DNA of 64,000 bases from the NCBI RefSeq assembly GCF_002192415.1, contig NZ_CP021780.1, forward strand, positions 6,572,001-6,636,000, given 5' to 3'. Each line of letters opens with the position of its first letter. Within the stretch, counting starts at the first letter, position 1. A model generated the notes under the pieces. The model ran no database searches, was not told where the DNA came from, and saw nothing but the letters and a program-made list of their open reading frames with translations. The stretch comes from Paenibacillus donghaensis (lineage in GTDB: Bacteria; Bacillota; Bacilli; Paenibacillales; Paenibacillaceae). Both the position numbers and the translations under genes were made by a program. Positions 18,930 through 27,396 of this stretch are shown piece after piece.

Positions 18930-19499
18930 ATGGATAGTGAAGCCAATAACTACAACGGACGTTTGATGGTTCCTGCCCGGTTTGTTAGTGAAGCCTTTGG
19001 CTATAGTGTGTACTATGAAGGAACTCGCGGAATACTATTTGTAAAAAGTAAGGATTACACACTTGATTCAACTAAAATTACATCAAGCAATGTACAAGAA
19101 GCTCGTGTAGCAGCTATTTCTTTACCTATACAATATTCTTTCAAATCAAATAGCTTAGCAGAAAGTGATCAAAAATTAAATTACACGTACATCTTCGCTG
19201 CAAATGATGCCACGCGCTATATATATGATAACGGCTCAGTATCCACTGTAGTTGAAATCAAGGATAATAAGGCGAATGCAGTCTGGCAATTCAGCACTAA
19301 TGGTATCCCTGGCTATGATTTATATACAACTTTAGGAGGCCAACAACCCAGCTATATAGCTGAAATACTCGATGACCATTTCGAGCATTTCCAAGGGAGA
19401 TATAAAGCCTATTACAAAATTTCAAATGGATCTACAAAATCTTTCACTTATCAGCCTAAGAACTATGGAGAATTAATTCAACCTATTCCCCTCCAATAG
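18930..19499 (+). pseudogene. 5'-truncated stalk-domain (copper amine oxidase N-terminal-like) protein
   Basis: The frame opens within a copper-amine-oxidase-like stalk repeat: NGRLMVPARFVSEAFGYSVY is the second half of that domain. The usual signal peptide and first strand are missing, and no ribosome site precedes the ATG at 18930. The remaining 150 residues are intact and polar. Such domains are common at the N-terminus of secreted Paenibacillus proteins. The AT-rich sequence and the missing export signal suggest a gene remnant, though a leaderless short protein cannot be excluded. A strong terminator follows at 19582. Confidence 0.6.
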
Positions 19500-19581
19500 T
19501 CGAGCGTATACAGACTTCCTGTTTTTCTTCAATCAACTTAATTACGGTGTTGGAATCATAAATTGTGTAAGTGTTCCAAAC

Positions 19582-19620
19582 AAAAAGCGGCAGTCCGATT
19601 TTTATGGACTGCCGCTTTTT
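19582..19620 (+). terminator. Intrinsic terminator
   Basis: A perfect 15-bp stem, AAAAAGCGGCAGTCC with GGACTGCCGCTTTTT, around a 9-nt loop. It lies 80 bases after the truncated stalk-domain gene and would work in both directions. Confidence 0.9.
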
Positions 19621-19764
19621 ATTACATGCAGCTAGAGTCACTTGATTTCGTCCAGCTTGTGATAAGACAATGAATCTATTGGTTAGGACGTTTCATCAAA
19701 GCGCACCAAAAACGCTTAATAGCCAAGATAAAAAGGATGAAGGTTGAAGTCGCAACCCTTTACT

Positions 19765-19815
19765 ATACGTTTTAAACTCCGGTTAGTTCTAACGGGATTT
19801 AAAACGTATTTTTTC
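19765..19815 (+). terminator. Orphan plus-strand terminator
   Basis: ATACGTTTTAAA pairs with TTTAAAACGTAT, with an inner CC-TTAG/CTAA-GG stem, followed by six T. The 145 bases between the preceding terminator and this one hold no reading frame, so the transcript it ends is not identified. Confidence 0.7.
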
Positions 19816-19880
19816 CTCTTCGGCTCTTTTCTGATCATCCTACAGTTCCTGAAGACTCACACCTTTCTAGATTGTACACG

Positions 19881-19923
19881 GAAAAAAGGCATCTCTAGAT
19901 CTAAACTAGAAATGCCCTTTTTC
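19881..19923 (-). terminator. Intrinsic terminator of the lipoprotein gene
   Basis: On the minus strand, GGGCATTTCTAG and CTAGAGATGCC form a stem followed by six T. It begins immediately after the stop of the gene at 19925. Confidence 0.85.
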
Positions 19924-19924
19924 T

Positions 19925-20677
19925 TTAAAGTATATTTAAATCCACTAAATAGTTGTCCAATTCATTAAGATCTTGAACTGTAAAGGATATTACTTGAAGG
20001 CTATTATCAAAGGCTAAGTAAAGTTCCAAGTTTGTACGCTCTTCTAAATCAAATACTAATACCTGGCCTAATTTAATACCTTTTTTTTCTAAAAAAGTGA
20101 TTATGGCATCTGCTCTTCCTTTGTTATCTTGAAGTCCTTTAAGTTCATATATCTTTATATCGATATTCTCCTTTTGAAATTCCAAAAGAGTGTTATTTAA
20201 AATAAACTGATTCTTAGTAATTTCCTTTCTATTAATTTCACCTTCAACACCAAAACGAGATAAAATTTTGGTGTCCTCTAAAAGTTGTTTTCCTTCACTA
20301 TTAGAATAAGAATAATAGAGATCATGTACAGTATGAAGCCCGGAAAGCTCCTTTTGGATACTATAAGCGTCTGATCGGTATAGATCTAGTGAATAACTTG
20401 TAGAAGATATTCCATACACCATTTCAAGCGGTCCAACATTAGGATCGTATTCTGGAAGAATATATGATCTATCTCCAAATACGGTCTTAATTTTCTGCAC
20501 CCACTCTTGATATGCATCATCACCAGGCTTAGCGACACCATTCTCTGGATTTTGTGAACATGCTGATAAAAAAACCACTAAGCACCCTATGATAATCGAT
20601 AGACGTAAAATCTTAATATTAACCACCCGCAATCTTATAATTATGAACCTTACACTAATATACCAATGCATATTCAT
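19925..20677 (-). CDS. Predicted lipoprotein of unknown function
   Basis: Up to 250 residues. A hydrophobic signal segment ends in a lipobox LSAC (cysteine at about residue 40), followed by a polar mature part of about 210 residues, rich in Glu, Asn, Ile and Tyr. The first 18-20 residues before the basic NIKILR stretch look untypical for a signal peptide; the real start may be further in, but no well-spaced ribosome site decides it. No known domain is recognised. The base composition is clearly more AT-rich than the core genes on either side of the island. Confidence 0.65.
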   Translation of the reverse strand: MNMHWYISVRFIIIRLRVVNIKILRLSIIIGCLVVFLSACSQNPENGVAKPGDDAYQEWVQKIKTVFGDRSYILPEYDPNVGPLEMVYGISSTSYSLDLYRSDAYSIQKELSGLHTVHDLYYSYSNSEGKQLLEDTKILSRFGVEGEINRKEITKNQFILNNTLLEFQKENIDIKIYELKGLQDNKGRADAIITFLEKKGIKLGQVLVFDLEERTNLELYLAFDNSLQVISFTVQDLNELDNYLVDLNIL

Positions 20678-20753
20678 ATTTTACACTAAATTCCATAAAA
20701 TAAAAATAGAGAAGGGGTAAGTCCCCCTCTCAATTTAACGGCTGTTTTAATGT

Positions 20754-21416
20754 TTAAACGTTTTGACCGACAGCTTTTCGATAAGTCGTTGTGAAAGATA
20801 CATCAGACAGTTGATTGCTGTACCATGGCGATGTACCGCACCATGCACTGGCATAATTCATTAAATTATAAACGTTTTGTCCATAGCAACTATAAGACAA
20901 TCTAGTGGCCCGTGTTGTCGTAGTTCCCCCATTTTCCGCTGTGAACGGGATGAAATTCATAACCTCTCCGCCACAGATACTTCCGTTCCAGTTCGTAGTA
21001 GAATGTTTAATCAGATTTTCATTGGTATACGTATCAGTAGCTCCATCCAATGTTCGGATCAATCTTGAAATAAACTCTGCGAAGATTTTAATCGCTAGAC
21101 CTCCCGCTGCGTTCTCAGTCGTAATCAGACTGCCATTACCACGCAAATCGGCAGTGGTATAGTTTGTGTTCTTCGCTTTGTTGTACGTACTAAGCATATC
21201 AGTACCAATTTGTGTTAAGCCATAGTACGGTCCAGCAGACACGATACCTCCTGATTCAATACTTACTATTGCGAGCAACAAACCTGGATTCATACTATAC
21301 GCACTTCCGTAAACATTCGCGTAGTAGAGCCATTTCCTAACTGCGCTATTACGGATGTCATGCATATCATACCCTTGAGCATTACACGGAGGACATACTT
21401 CTACTTTGAAAGCCAT
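20754..21416 (-). CDS. Lytic-transglycosylase-like protein without signal peptide
   Basis: About 220 residues. Two motifs of SLT-type lytic transglycosylases are in order: AIVSIESGG, with the expected catalytic Glu, and YYGLTQIG. An N-terminal CPPC and further cysteines (ICGG, YSCYG, AWCGT) suggest disulfides or metal. No signal peptide or membrane segment is visible, unlike exported murein enzymes, so export would need a holin, lysis or another route. The start could be 21416 (MAFKVEV) or 21425; both lie near an AAAGG site. It is transcribed from one side of the palindromic promoter at 21537-21590. Confidence 0.65.
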   Translation of the reverse strand: MAFKVEVCPPCNAQGYDMHDIRNSAVRKWLYYANVYGSAYSMNPGLLLAIVSIESGGIVSAGPYYGLTQIGTDMLSTYNKAKNTNYTTADLRGNGSLITTENAAGGLAIKIFAEFISRLIRTLDGATDTYTNENLIKHSTTNWNGSICGGEVMNFIPFTAENGGTTTTRATRLSYSCYGQNVYNLMNYASAWCGTSPWYSNQLSDVSFTTTYRKAVGQNV

Positions 21417-21536
21417 ATTGTTCATCAACCTTTCATCCATTGAATTTTTGAAGAATAACTTACAATGAGAATAGAGATTAATGGGGTTGTAACAACACAC
21501 GTGAACCCCTCACCTGTATTGTTCACTTCAAAGCTC

Positions 21537-21590
21537 TAACTATAGAATATCATATTGCGTAGCGTAACGCAATATGATATTCTATAGTTA
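21537..21590. promoter_or_regulatory. Perfect palindrome forming two divergent promoters
   Basis: 24-bp perfectly complementary arms (21537-21560 and 21567-21590) flank a 6-nt centre, AGCGTA. Each strand carries TTGCGT, a 17-base spacer and TATTCT with an extended TG: plus strand at 21555-21560 and 21578-21583, minus strand at 21567-21572 and 21544-21549. The -35 boxes flank the centre and each promoter reads outward through the other's -10. The plus side serves the small gene at 21620, the minus side the transglycosylase-like gene. Confidence 0.7.
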
Positions 21591-21619
21591 ATAACTTTCC
21601 ATTCTAAGGAGGTCTACAC

Positions 21620-21859
21620 ATGATTTGCCGCGATCAATTACTTAAAAGTATTCAAGCCGTTCATTTAGCTGTTGTCTCATACGCTAACTGCGTCTGTGAG
21701 GAAATTGACGAACAGGAGAGAGAAATGCTGTTTGCATCTGGGCTTGAGTTATCTAACCAGCTTGCCGAACTTCGAAAGATGTACATTAAGCAATACAACG
21801 TCGATCCAATCACAGGGTTTCGTCCAGTTAAAATTTCATACGGTTGTAAAAAAAAATAA
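21620..21859 (+). CDS. Small protein of unknown function, 79 residues
   Basis: It starts at an ATG with a perfect AAGGAGG 7 bases upstream and a good promoter (TTGCGT-17-TATTCT) about 30-65 bases upstream. The protein is helical and charged (EEIDEQEREMLFASGLELS) with cysteines at CRD, CVC and YGCK, and ends in a lysine run. No family is recognised. It shares its promoter region with the transglycosylase-like gene, so the two are probably co-expressed and co-regulated. Confidence 0.7.
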   Translation: MICRDQLLKSIQAVHLAVVSYANCVCEEIDEQEREMLFASGLELSNQLAELRKMYIKQYNVDPITGFRPVKISYGCKKK

Positions 21860-22220
21860 AGGAGCCTTAGAGGACCCTCCCATCATGCACTTGGACCTTG
21901 CTCCGTGCGGGGTATAAAGCGAGGCACAAAATCTGAAGCCCCCACAGCGTTTCGTACCGGCTCTTAGGAGGCCGATCCTGCGACCTTAGAGCCGGTACTT
22001 TTCGAGACACTGAATCTTCCTCTGGATATTACTCTGGCCCATCCGCATTCCCCCGAACATGCATAATACCCGATTGCTCATAGAATATAGGAAATTTGTT
22101 CCAAGGAGCCTTGTTACTTGTCTTCTTTGGTCGAGCTGCGGTGGGCGGCCAAACTCGGCCGGATTACAAAGAGCAGGGTCCGATAGCACGGGCTTTAGAC
22201 CATCGTCGCAATGATTGTTT
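21860..22220. other. Gene-free, GC-richer stretch with strong secondary structure
   Basis: About 360 bases that are clearly more GC-rich than the AT-rich genes on both sides. They hold a terminator-like hairpin (21954-22003) and further complementary segments (GCGGGG near 21908 with CCCCC near 21940). No reading frame looks genuine. It may be a remnant of a mobile element or a structured RNA; I cannot assign it. Confidence 0.35.
21954..22003 (+). terminator. Plus-strand terminator
   Basis: GTACCGGCTCT pairs perfectly with AGAGCCGGTAC (11 bp) over a structured 23-nt loop, followed by TTTT. It may end the transcript of the small gene at 21620, 95 bases downstream of its stop. Confidence 0.65.
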
Positions 22221-22278
22221 TTAAAAAAACAGGACTACTGTTTGAAGGTTTTTTCCTACCTTCGATCAGTAGCCCTGC
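22221..22278 (-). terminator. Intrinsic terminator of the DUF1906 gene
   Basis: On the minus strand, AGGGCTACTG and CAGTAGTCCT, plus an inner GAAGG/CCTTC, form a long stem followed by seven T. It lies 22 bases after the stop. Confidence 0.88.
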
Positions 22279-22299
22279 AAAATATTATTATGCTAAAAA

Positions 22300-22905
22300 T
22301 TAAAGTTTCCAGCCTCCGAATGACCCAATGCTTTCTACTTTATCCATTGTAGAAGAACAGATAGCAGTGTTATGTGTATATTGGTATAATCGACGGCTAG
22401 GATCGGCCTGTCCATTACTCCAAGAGTCTGTTTGGAAACGATAGATACTTGGAATAGCAGCTCCAACTGTAATCGTCGTTCTATATCCTCCATAAACGCC
22501 CAACTGATAACCATAGCTATCCAAGTAGGTTTTCACGATCTTAAAGTAAGGAACAATGATGTTACTCAAGTCACTAGCAGTAGCATCATAGTCAACCGCA
22601 AAATAGATAGCCGTTCCCGTTGGTTGTCCAGCGGCTACAGCTTGATTCACAGCAGTTGCCCCATCTGTATGTGCTTGTGCACTTGTAAAGGATGCTGTAC
22701 TTCTTGCATCATATTGATAAATTGAAAAGATGGACATGCCCGCGTTAGAAATGGTTTGAGCTTCTGGTTTTTGGAGCCGATCTTCATACGAGCCAGCAAC
22801 TGACGGTTTGTAATAACGCCCCACAAAGGTTAAACCGCTAGAAACCATGCAAGATGCTTTCGTGGTTGTATTAACTCTAATTCCGGTGGATACACCTGCT
22901 GCCAT
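22300..22905 (-). CDS. DUF1906 glycoside-hydrolase-like protein without signal peptide
   Basis: 201 residues matching the DUF1906 / Rv2525c-like TIM-barrel fold: TFVGRYYKP near the start, SIYQYDARSTASFTSAQAHTDG, then AIYFAVDYDAT and YGYQLGVYGGY, the strand ends that resemble GH25 lysozymes. Such proteins are thought to bind or cleave cell-wall polymers. Here there is no export signal. GGAGG lies 10 bases before the ATG. Its promoter at 23014-23042 is nearly the same as that of the transglycosylase-like gene, which suggests joint control. Catalytic activity is not proven for the family as a whole. Confidence 0.8.
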   Translation of the reverse strand: MAAGVSTGIRVNTTTKASCMVSSGLTFVGRYYKPSVAGSYEDRLQKPEAQTISNAGMSIFSIYQYDARSTASFTSAQAHTDGATAVNQAVAAGQPTGTAIYFAVDYDATASDLSNIIVPYFKIVKTYLDSYGYQLGVYGGYRTTITVGAAIPSIYRFQTDSWSNGQADPSRRLYQYTHNTAICSSTMDKVESIGSFGGWKL

Positions 22906-23013
22906 AATATTCTACCTCCGATATTATAATATTGTGTCCAAGGCAGCTGGGATAATTTGCGGTAAGGTGTATCCCTCACACTTACCGTAGAAACTGCTTA
23001 CTGGCACACTTAT

Positions 23014-23042
23014 ATAATATCATATAGCGTTACGTTACGCAA
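23014..23042 (-). promoter_or_regulatory. Promoter of the DUF1906 gene, related to the palindromic promoter
   Basis: On the minus strand: TTGCGT (23037-23042), 17 bases, TATTAT (23014-23019) with an extended TG. The spacer, including the ACGC and ATATGA stretches, matches the promoter at 21537-21590 at most positions. The region is only partly palindromic here. Confidence 0.65.
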
Positions 23043-23089
23043 CATAAAAAATGAATCACCTTTGTTAGATATCCTTATAGAAGCGCACT

Positions 23090-23662
23090 CTACTCAAGTG
23101 GTATCATCGATCGGGCTGAAGCTTCAAAGTCTTGTTCAAAAAATGGTTTACTTGAATAATATTTGACATATGTTTTATCTAATTTAAAATATAAAAAATT
23201 TACGCTACTTCCCTTTTCTGCTGGAATCCATTTGCCGTTAACTGTATCGTTAAGTTGCGCTGTTTTTCCATCGCCTACTTCTTCACTAGGCTTAATTTCT
23301 TCCGCAGATTCAGCAATAGCCTGACGTACAAATTTAAGAATTAACGTATTCCCATCCACCTCAACCAAATTCAAAGAGTCATCTGGCCCAGCGCCAATCG
23401 TTGGAATATATACTGTTTTCAGTCCAGCCTTTTGAGCTGCTATTAAAATATCCTTCTTCTGTTGATCGGTATACGTCAATTTGGTGAGTTCGTCCTCAGT
23501 TACCCCACCAACAGGTCCGGTTGCCACTTCAGTAATGGTTGGAACAGTGGACGAAGTTGGCGAAACCGAATTAGCATCTTTAGACACATTACTACATCCC
23601 CCCACTACCATTACTGTTAAACAGCTCACCATAAGAATTTGTCTTGTTGTATATTTCATCAT
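23090..23662 (-). CDS. Predicted lipoprotein of unknown function
   Basis: 190 residues. The signal segment ends in a lipobox VVGGC (cysteine 23), followed by a Ser/Thr/Pro linker and a mature domain with an acidic centre and a tyrosine-rich C-terminus. GGAGG stands just before two adjacent ATG codons. No family is recognised. It lacks the TTGCGT-type promoter found upstream of its neighbour. It lies at the right side of the AT-rich island. Confidence 0.75.
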   Translation of the reverse strand: MMKYTTRQILMVSCLTVMVVGGCSNVSKDANSVSPTSSTVPTITEVATGPVGGVTEDELTKLTYTDQQKKDILIAAQKAGLKTVYIPTIGAGPDDSLNLVEVDGNTLILKFVRQAIAESAEEIKPSEEVGDGKTAQLNDTVNGKWIPAEKGSSVNFLYFKLDKTYVKYYSSKPFFEQDFEASARSMIPLE

Positions 23663-23740
23663 TATTCCTCCAGACTTTATAATTGTTTCTATTTTAGAAG
23701 TATAGACTCCAAAAAAACCTAATAAGTTTCATAATGTTAA

Positions 23741-24090
23741 TTTATTGATTTTGACCAATACAAAAAAAGCTTTTTCGACGATGATATTATTTCCAAGTTC
23801 AAAGGTAATATTGAAGCTGTGGTGGAGCAGGATAAAGAAAAATTTAATGAGAATCTACATGAAGGCTCTCGTGGTGAAACACTCTTTTTCAGTGAAGAAG
23901 ACGTTCAGTTTATGTTTTATGATCTAGATCTTCTGGAGAAACTCACAGTTAATGGGCGTGAACAAATTCGAGTGGGCGTTCAATATGCCAAAAAAATAAA
24001 ATTGCGGATGGAACTATTCAGAATCAAGGTATTACCTACTTCTTTACTAAAAACGAATCAGGAGAATGGGGTATTGAAAATATAGATTAA
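23741..24090 (+). pseudogene. Truncated and frameshifted gene of unknown function
   Basis: A frame open from 23741 (no ATG; only GTG codons at 23819 and 23822, without a ribosome site) encodes an acidic, helical protein including FFSEEDVQFMFYDLDLLEKL. At an A7 run (23990-23996) the frame shifts; the other frame continues as KIADGTIQNQGITYFFTKN and ends at a TAA at 24088-24090. One extra A would restore a continuous product. The 5' end is missing, so the gene is broken at both points, unless the A run is a sequencing error. Confidence 0.65.
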
Positions 24091-24101
24091 AACCCATACA
24101 C

Positions 24102-24144
24102 AAAAACAAGGCGACTCCCTCATGCAGGAAGCCGCCTTGTTTTT
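24102..24144. terminator. Bidirectional terminator
   Basis: AAAAACAAGGCG pairs with CGCCTTGTTTTT, with an inner CT-CCT/AGG-AG stem. It follows the broken gene on the plus strand and also lies downstream of the FtsX-type permease on the minus strand. Confidence 0.88.
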
Positions 24145-24232
24145 GCTCAAGTAAAAGAAAACTAATCCTCTCCTTCTATGCCTTCATACAGATCCGTCAA
24201 ATAGTGCTGTGTAGCTAGAGCGGTAAAAATGG

Positions 24233-26629
24233 TTACGGCAGATGAGACTGCAGCCGTTCCACCACCGTCTGTCTGGCTATAGACATTCGGACGAATTGAA
24301 TAATCCCGTATTGCATAAGCAGAATCACGGATACATACGTAAGAATCACACTGGCTGGAAATTGATAGCGGATATAGGAGAGCCCGCCGACATTGCCTAT
24401 AACCCTACTAATCCAATACCCTAATCCATTGCCGGCAACAAGCGCAACCGCGAAGCTGCCCACAATCAAGAATCCTGTTTCATAGCCGAGCATTGCCCCT
24501 ACCTGCAGACGGGTCATCCCGATAGCCTGCATGATGCCAATCTCTGCTCTTCTGGATGAAATGGTGGTAATTATCGTATTCATCAGATTAATTACAGCGA
24601 ATAATGCTATAAAAATCATAAAACTGTAGATCGTTACCCGAATGGTATGAAAGGCTATTCTGTTCGTTTCCACCAGTTCGGAGAAGGAGACCAGCTTCAG
24701 GGTGCCTTCACTGGAAATGAGCTTCACCAGCTCCTGCTTAACCAGCAGCTCTTCCGAGGGACTCACCACCACTTCATAACTTAGATTAGAGTTAAACGGC
24801 ACCAGCGATTCCATGACACCCGAAGGCAAATAGAACAGCGCACCTGAATTCTTATCGCGGATATCTCCAACGATTTCGAATTCCTGTGTGAGCTTGTGCT
24901 GATCATTGCCGATCGAGAGCGAAACATGATCTCCTACCGCGTAATGGAGCCCATGTCCCTCTAATACACTGCTGAGGCTGTTCATCAGAATATGGGATGG
25001 ATCCGAGGAGCCGGCTTCAGGCATTACGCGATCAGATGGCTGTTCTCCCAGCAACTGGTTATTCTGTACCATATTCTCTACTCCTACTATGATGTTGCCC
25101 TCCTCCGGATTTGTACCCTCCAGAGCGGCCTCAACATAACGGTGATCAATCACACGTTCTACTCCATCAATAGACAGGATCTTTTCTTTCAGCGAACCGG
25201 ATAATTGATTCTCCGCTTGCAGGTCGCTTAGAGCAACCGTTTCAGAATACAGCTCATTGTTAATCTGGATATCATATTGCCCATTGTTCGGAAAATTAAG
25301 TTTCGCTTTGGCCACCGGATCGGCGGAATTCAGCAGGGTGGCGAAGGTGATAAACAGTATGCCGCTAAAGATTAATGAACTGAGCGTCAGGATCGTTTTT
25401 TTCTTGCTTCGCAGCAGATTCAAGGCTGCCAGCGTGAAGGAGGTTAAGCGCTTGGAGCTTTTCCGCTCTTTTCCACTCCAACTATCCGTTCCATTATGTC
25501 TAATGGCTTCTACAGGAGCTATTCTTGCTGCGAATTTGGCGGGGGTATTGATGGAGATTCGGACGGTCAAATAAGCAAATAATCCTGCTGTCAGGGCCAG
25601 AAACAGGTCGGGAACCAGGTTCCAGCTGCCTGGACTCATCAGCCAACTGACCCAACCGCCGAGCACCACTCCTGGAGGGATGTAGCGCAATGAGAGCGTT
25701 TTTCCTTCACATAACACCAGTTTCTTGATTTGCTTCCGGGTCGCTCCTATTGCCCGTAACTGCCCATAGTGTCGGATTCGTTTCGAAATGGAGATATAGA
25801 AGATATTATAGATGACCAGCCAGCAAGCCCAGACAATAACCAGCATAATTGAGGCCAGGGTTAGCATAGTGCTGCCTGTTAGATTGTTGGTATCCACATT
25901 GACATTATTAATCTGGACCTGCTGTTCGGATAACTTAATCTGTTGTCCCAAGCCTTCGATCAGCGACCTCAGCTCTGCATTGGAGTAACTGCCGGCATCG
26001 TTAATATTAAGGGCAGCGGAATAATTCACCTGTGAAAGATGGCGGTCTGCTTCAATAAAAGCCTTGGATACCAAGGCGCTATATCCCACTCGCTGATCCT
26101 CTCCGGTTGCTGTTGTCCGTAGAAAACCTGAAATCACAAAATCGGCGGTTTGGATTTCTTTACTGGCGGCATTTCTGAATTCCAGCGTGATCCGCTCGCC
26201 AAGCTTGGGGGAATGGGCTTCATCAGCTATGTATTGTTGCTCAATCGCAATCTCATTGGCTGCAGCCGGGAACGCTCCTTGACTGATGCTGGCATTGGAT
26301 AAGGCCATCATGGTCTGATCTGTGTACAGCATCGACAAGGATCGGCCATCGTTTCGGGCTTGGCCTGCTTCTTTATAGAGTCCAAGCTTGCTGATCTCTC
26401 CCATTTGGCTTAGCTGCCGGACTTGATCCGCATTGACCTCACTGAAGATGGACTGGAAATCCGATTGATTCCTCAGACTGGCGGATGAATTATAACCAAA
26501 GATTAGCACAACCGTTAACAGGAACGCTGCTGCAGCAATCACAATGCCCACAAAGTAATTTTTTTCTTTTTCTGCTTTTAAATTGGCTTTTGCGATTCTG
26601 GACAGGACTGTCGTATTCGATTTGGACAT
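24233..26629 (-). CDS. FtsX-like ABC transporter permease
   Basis: 798 residues in the duplicated FtsX/MacB-B layout: transmembrane segment at about 25-50, large extracellular domain, three to four membrane segments near 260-370, a second extracellular domain, and three final membrane segments (about 660-785). The short cytoplasmic stretch RIRHYGQLRAIGATRKQIKK and its repeat AEIGIMQAIGMTRLQVGAML are the coupling motifs seen in LolC/FtsX-type permeases. It starts directly after the ATPase stop. Family members export or sense antimicrobial peptides or lipoproteins; no two-component system is adjacent, so the role is open. Confidence 0.9.
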   Translation of the reverse strand: MSKSNTTVLSRIAKANLKAEKEKNYFVGIVIAAAAFLLTVVLIFGYNSSASLRNQSDFQSIFSEVNADQVRQLSQMGEISKLGLYKEAGQARNDGRSLSMLYTDQTMMALSNASISQGAFPAAANEIAIEQQYIADEAHSPKLGERITLEFRNAASKEIQTADFVISGFLRTTATGEDQRVGYSALVSKAFIEADRHLSQVNYSAALNINDAGSYSNAELRSLIEGLGQQIKLSEQQVQINNVNVDTNNLTGSTMLTLASIMLVIVWACWLVIYNIFYISISKRIRHYGQLRAIGATRKQIKKLVLCEGKTLSLRYIPPGVVLGGWVSWLMSPGSWNLVPDLFLALTAGLFAYLTVRISINTPAKFAARIAPVEAIRHNGTDSWSGKERKSSKRLTSFTLAALNLLRSKKKTILTLSSLIFSGILFITFATLLNSADPVAKAKLNFPNNGQYDIQINNELYSETVALSDLQAENQLSGSLKEKILSIDGVERVIDHRYVEAALEGTNPEEGNIIVGVENMVQNNQLLGEQPSDRVMPEAGSSDPSHILMNSLSSVLEGHGLHYAVGDHVSLSIGNDQHKLTQEFEIVGDIRDKNSGALFYLPSGVMESLVPFNSNLSYEVVVSPSEELLVKQELVKLISSEGTLKLVSFSELVETNRIAFHTIRVTIYSFMIFIALFAVINLMNTIITTISSRRAEIGIMQAIGMTRLQVGAMLGYETGFLIVGSFAVALVAGNGLGYWISRVIGNVGGLSYIRYQFPASVILTYVSVILLMQYGIIQFVRMSIARQTVVERLQSHLP

Positions 26630-27301
26630 TTAGCTCACCTTGTTTCTTCCGTCTTCGATATGTACAATCCGGTCAGCCATGCCGGCAATATCCGAATTGT
26701 GCGTAATCATAATCAGGGTTTGATTAAATCTTGTATTGCTCATCCGCAACAGCTCCATCACTGCCTTACTTGTCTTGCTGTCCAGATTCCCGGTCGGTTC
26801 ATCCGCCAGAATCACAGCCGGTTTGGTAATCAACGCTCTTGCAATCGCTATCCGCTGCTGCTGTCCGCCCGATAATTGATTCGGATATTTGGTTTGCTTG
26901 TCGTCCAGATCGAGCATCACCAGAATGCTGTGGAGATACGCTTGGTCCACTTTCTTATTGTCCAGCTCCACGGGAAGAATAATGTTCTCATAGACATTCA
27001 GATTGGGAATCAAATTATAATTCTGAAAAATAAAGCCGATGTTGCTTCTTCTAAATAAGGTGAGCTGATCATCATTAAGCTGAGAGAGCTCACATCCATT
27101 CAGGACCACCGTCCCTTCCGTCGGAGAGTCCAGACCGCCGATCAGGTTCAGGAGCGTAGACTTCCCGCTTCCCGAGGTCCCAACGATCGCCACAAATTCC
27201 CCGCTCTCCACAGATAGATCGACTCCGTCCAGCGCTTTGGTCTGGCTGGCTGCCGCTGATCCATACACTTTCTTCAACTGCCTCGTTTCCAAGATGGCCA
27301 C
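26630..27301 (-). CDS. ABC transporter ATP-binding protein, LolD/MacB type
   Basis: About 223 residues from a GTG at 27301 ([14 protein letters not shown]) with AAAGGA 9 bases upstream; longer in-frame starts lack a site. Walker [13 protein letters not shown], the Q-loop [17 protein letters not shown], signature [15 protein letters not shown] and Walker [13 protein letters not shown] are all present. This is the MacB/BceA-type ATPase class that pairs with FtsX-like permeases, as in this operon. Confidence 0.93.
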   Translation of the reverse strand: MAILETRQLKKVYGSAAASQTKALDGVDLSVESGEFVAIVGTSGSGKSTLLNLIGGLDSPTEGTVVLNGCELSQLNDDQLTLFRRSNIGFIFQNYNLIPNLNVYENIILPVELDNKKVDQAYLHSILVMLDLDDKQTKYPNQLSGGQQQRIAIARALITKPAVILADEPTGNLDSKTSKAVMELLRMSNTRFNQTLIMITHNSDIAGMADRIVHIEDGRNKVS

Positions 27302-27396
27302 TTCATAACATCCTTTCATGCATAATTTGGTCCAATATCCGCCAGGCAACAAGCGATTCCACAATAAGTATAATTTTTACTTTATTGGGATGCAAT

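Noticed and set aside
21986..22189. 67-codon minus-strand frame in the structured stretch
   Set aside because: No ribosome site, no recognised family, overlaps a terminator-like hairpin; not enough to call a gene.
24156..24232. Short minus-strand frame after the FtsX-type permease (ends YLTDLYEGIEGED)
   Set aside because: It looks protein-like, but there is no start codon with a ribosome site; kept only as a possible remnant.
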